From Phycisphaerae bacterium (GTDB lineage Bacteria > Planctomycetota > Phycisphaerae > Sedimentisphaerales > Anaerobacaceae), in contig JAQTLP010000015.1 of assembly GCA_028714855.1 (NCBI GenBank), positions 1 to 32,470 of the forward strand: a DNA stretch of 32,470 nt, read 5' to 3'. Below the pieces are notes generated by a model, which was not told the origin of the DNA, did no database searches, and saw nothing but the letters and a program-made list of their open reading frames with translations. This document shows, in pieces, positions 32,347-32,470 of this stretch. The translations under genes and the position numbers were made by a program. The stretch's first letter is position 1, and each line of letters starts with the position of its first letter.

Positions 32347-32470
32347 CAACTTTTTGCATCTAAGCGGTTTTGGCGACATGGTCAAGTCTCCATAAATGGT
32401 AAAGAATCATTTTTCCTCGGACCCAAAGTCTGACCCTAAATAGTGTTCTGACCCAATGGGGCAACGGCTT
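32347..32470. repeat. Right copy of 124-base terminal inverted repeat
   Basis: Exact reverse complement of 4-127. The window ends at the last matching base. An open frame reading toward the end gives FQLFASKRFWRHGQVSIN followed by GKESFFLGPKV-stop, identical to the left copy from QLFASKR onward. The flanking sequence between the terminator and this repeat (32289-32346) has no gene. Confidence 0.9.

Overview
The window is a chromosomal contig, probably from an uncultured planctomycete of the Phycisphaerae/Sedimentisphaerales type. That placement is inferred. It rests on two exported PEP-CTERM proteins, a bacterial ProRS next to DUF4416, an rny-ymdB pair, a GH130 phosphorylase, an exported ankyrin protein and an ECF sigma/anti-sigma pair, all in C-ending codons, with intergenic regions full of short dispersed repeats. 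No CRISPR array, rRNA, tRNA or complete insertion sequence was found.

Both ends carry the same 124-base sequence in opposite orientation (4-127 and 32347-32470). This is a multicopy element at which the assembly probably stopped.

Left accessory part (1-3860): a compact minus-strand operon of three genes joined by ATGA overlaps lies behind a near-consensus sigma-70 promoter. It encodes a 67-residue peptide, an MvdC/MvdD-type ATP-grasp ligase and a three-helix membrane protein. The arrangement suggests a graspetide-like peptide-modification system and is the best candidate here for something undescribed. A membrane-anchored C39 cysteine peptidase is transcribed divergently from it, across a repeat-rich spacer.

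Centre (3873-16056): YhaM-type exoribonuclease (minus), then a plus-strand run of proS, DUF4416, a MraY/WecA-type phosphosugar transferase and an O-antigen-ligase-like TPR protein (envelope polysaccharide). Next come YebC, an exported SMP-30 lactonase-like protein, a PEP-CTERM protein, panB and a second PEP-CTERM protein. The spacers hold dispersed repeats, promoters and terminators, including one orphan terminator.

Right (16613-32224): an lsrF-like aldolase/thiolase and an SDR oxidoreductase form an operon with an operator-like inverted repeat, facing a GH130 phosphorylase. A metallo-beta-lactamase-fold hydrolase, rny-ymdB (RNA turnover), a glycosyltransferase and an exported ankyrin protein follow. 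pdxJ-dapA run on minus. Divergent to them, pgsA, ribBA and a small lipoprotein gene run on plus, followed by an ECF sigma factor with a membrane anti-sigma factor. Most of this is housekeeping metabolism: lysine/peptidoglycan precursor, vitamins B2, B5 and B6, phospholipid and RNA decay.
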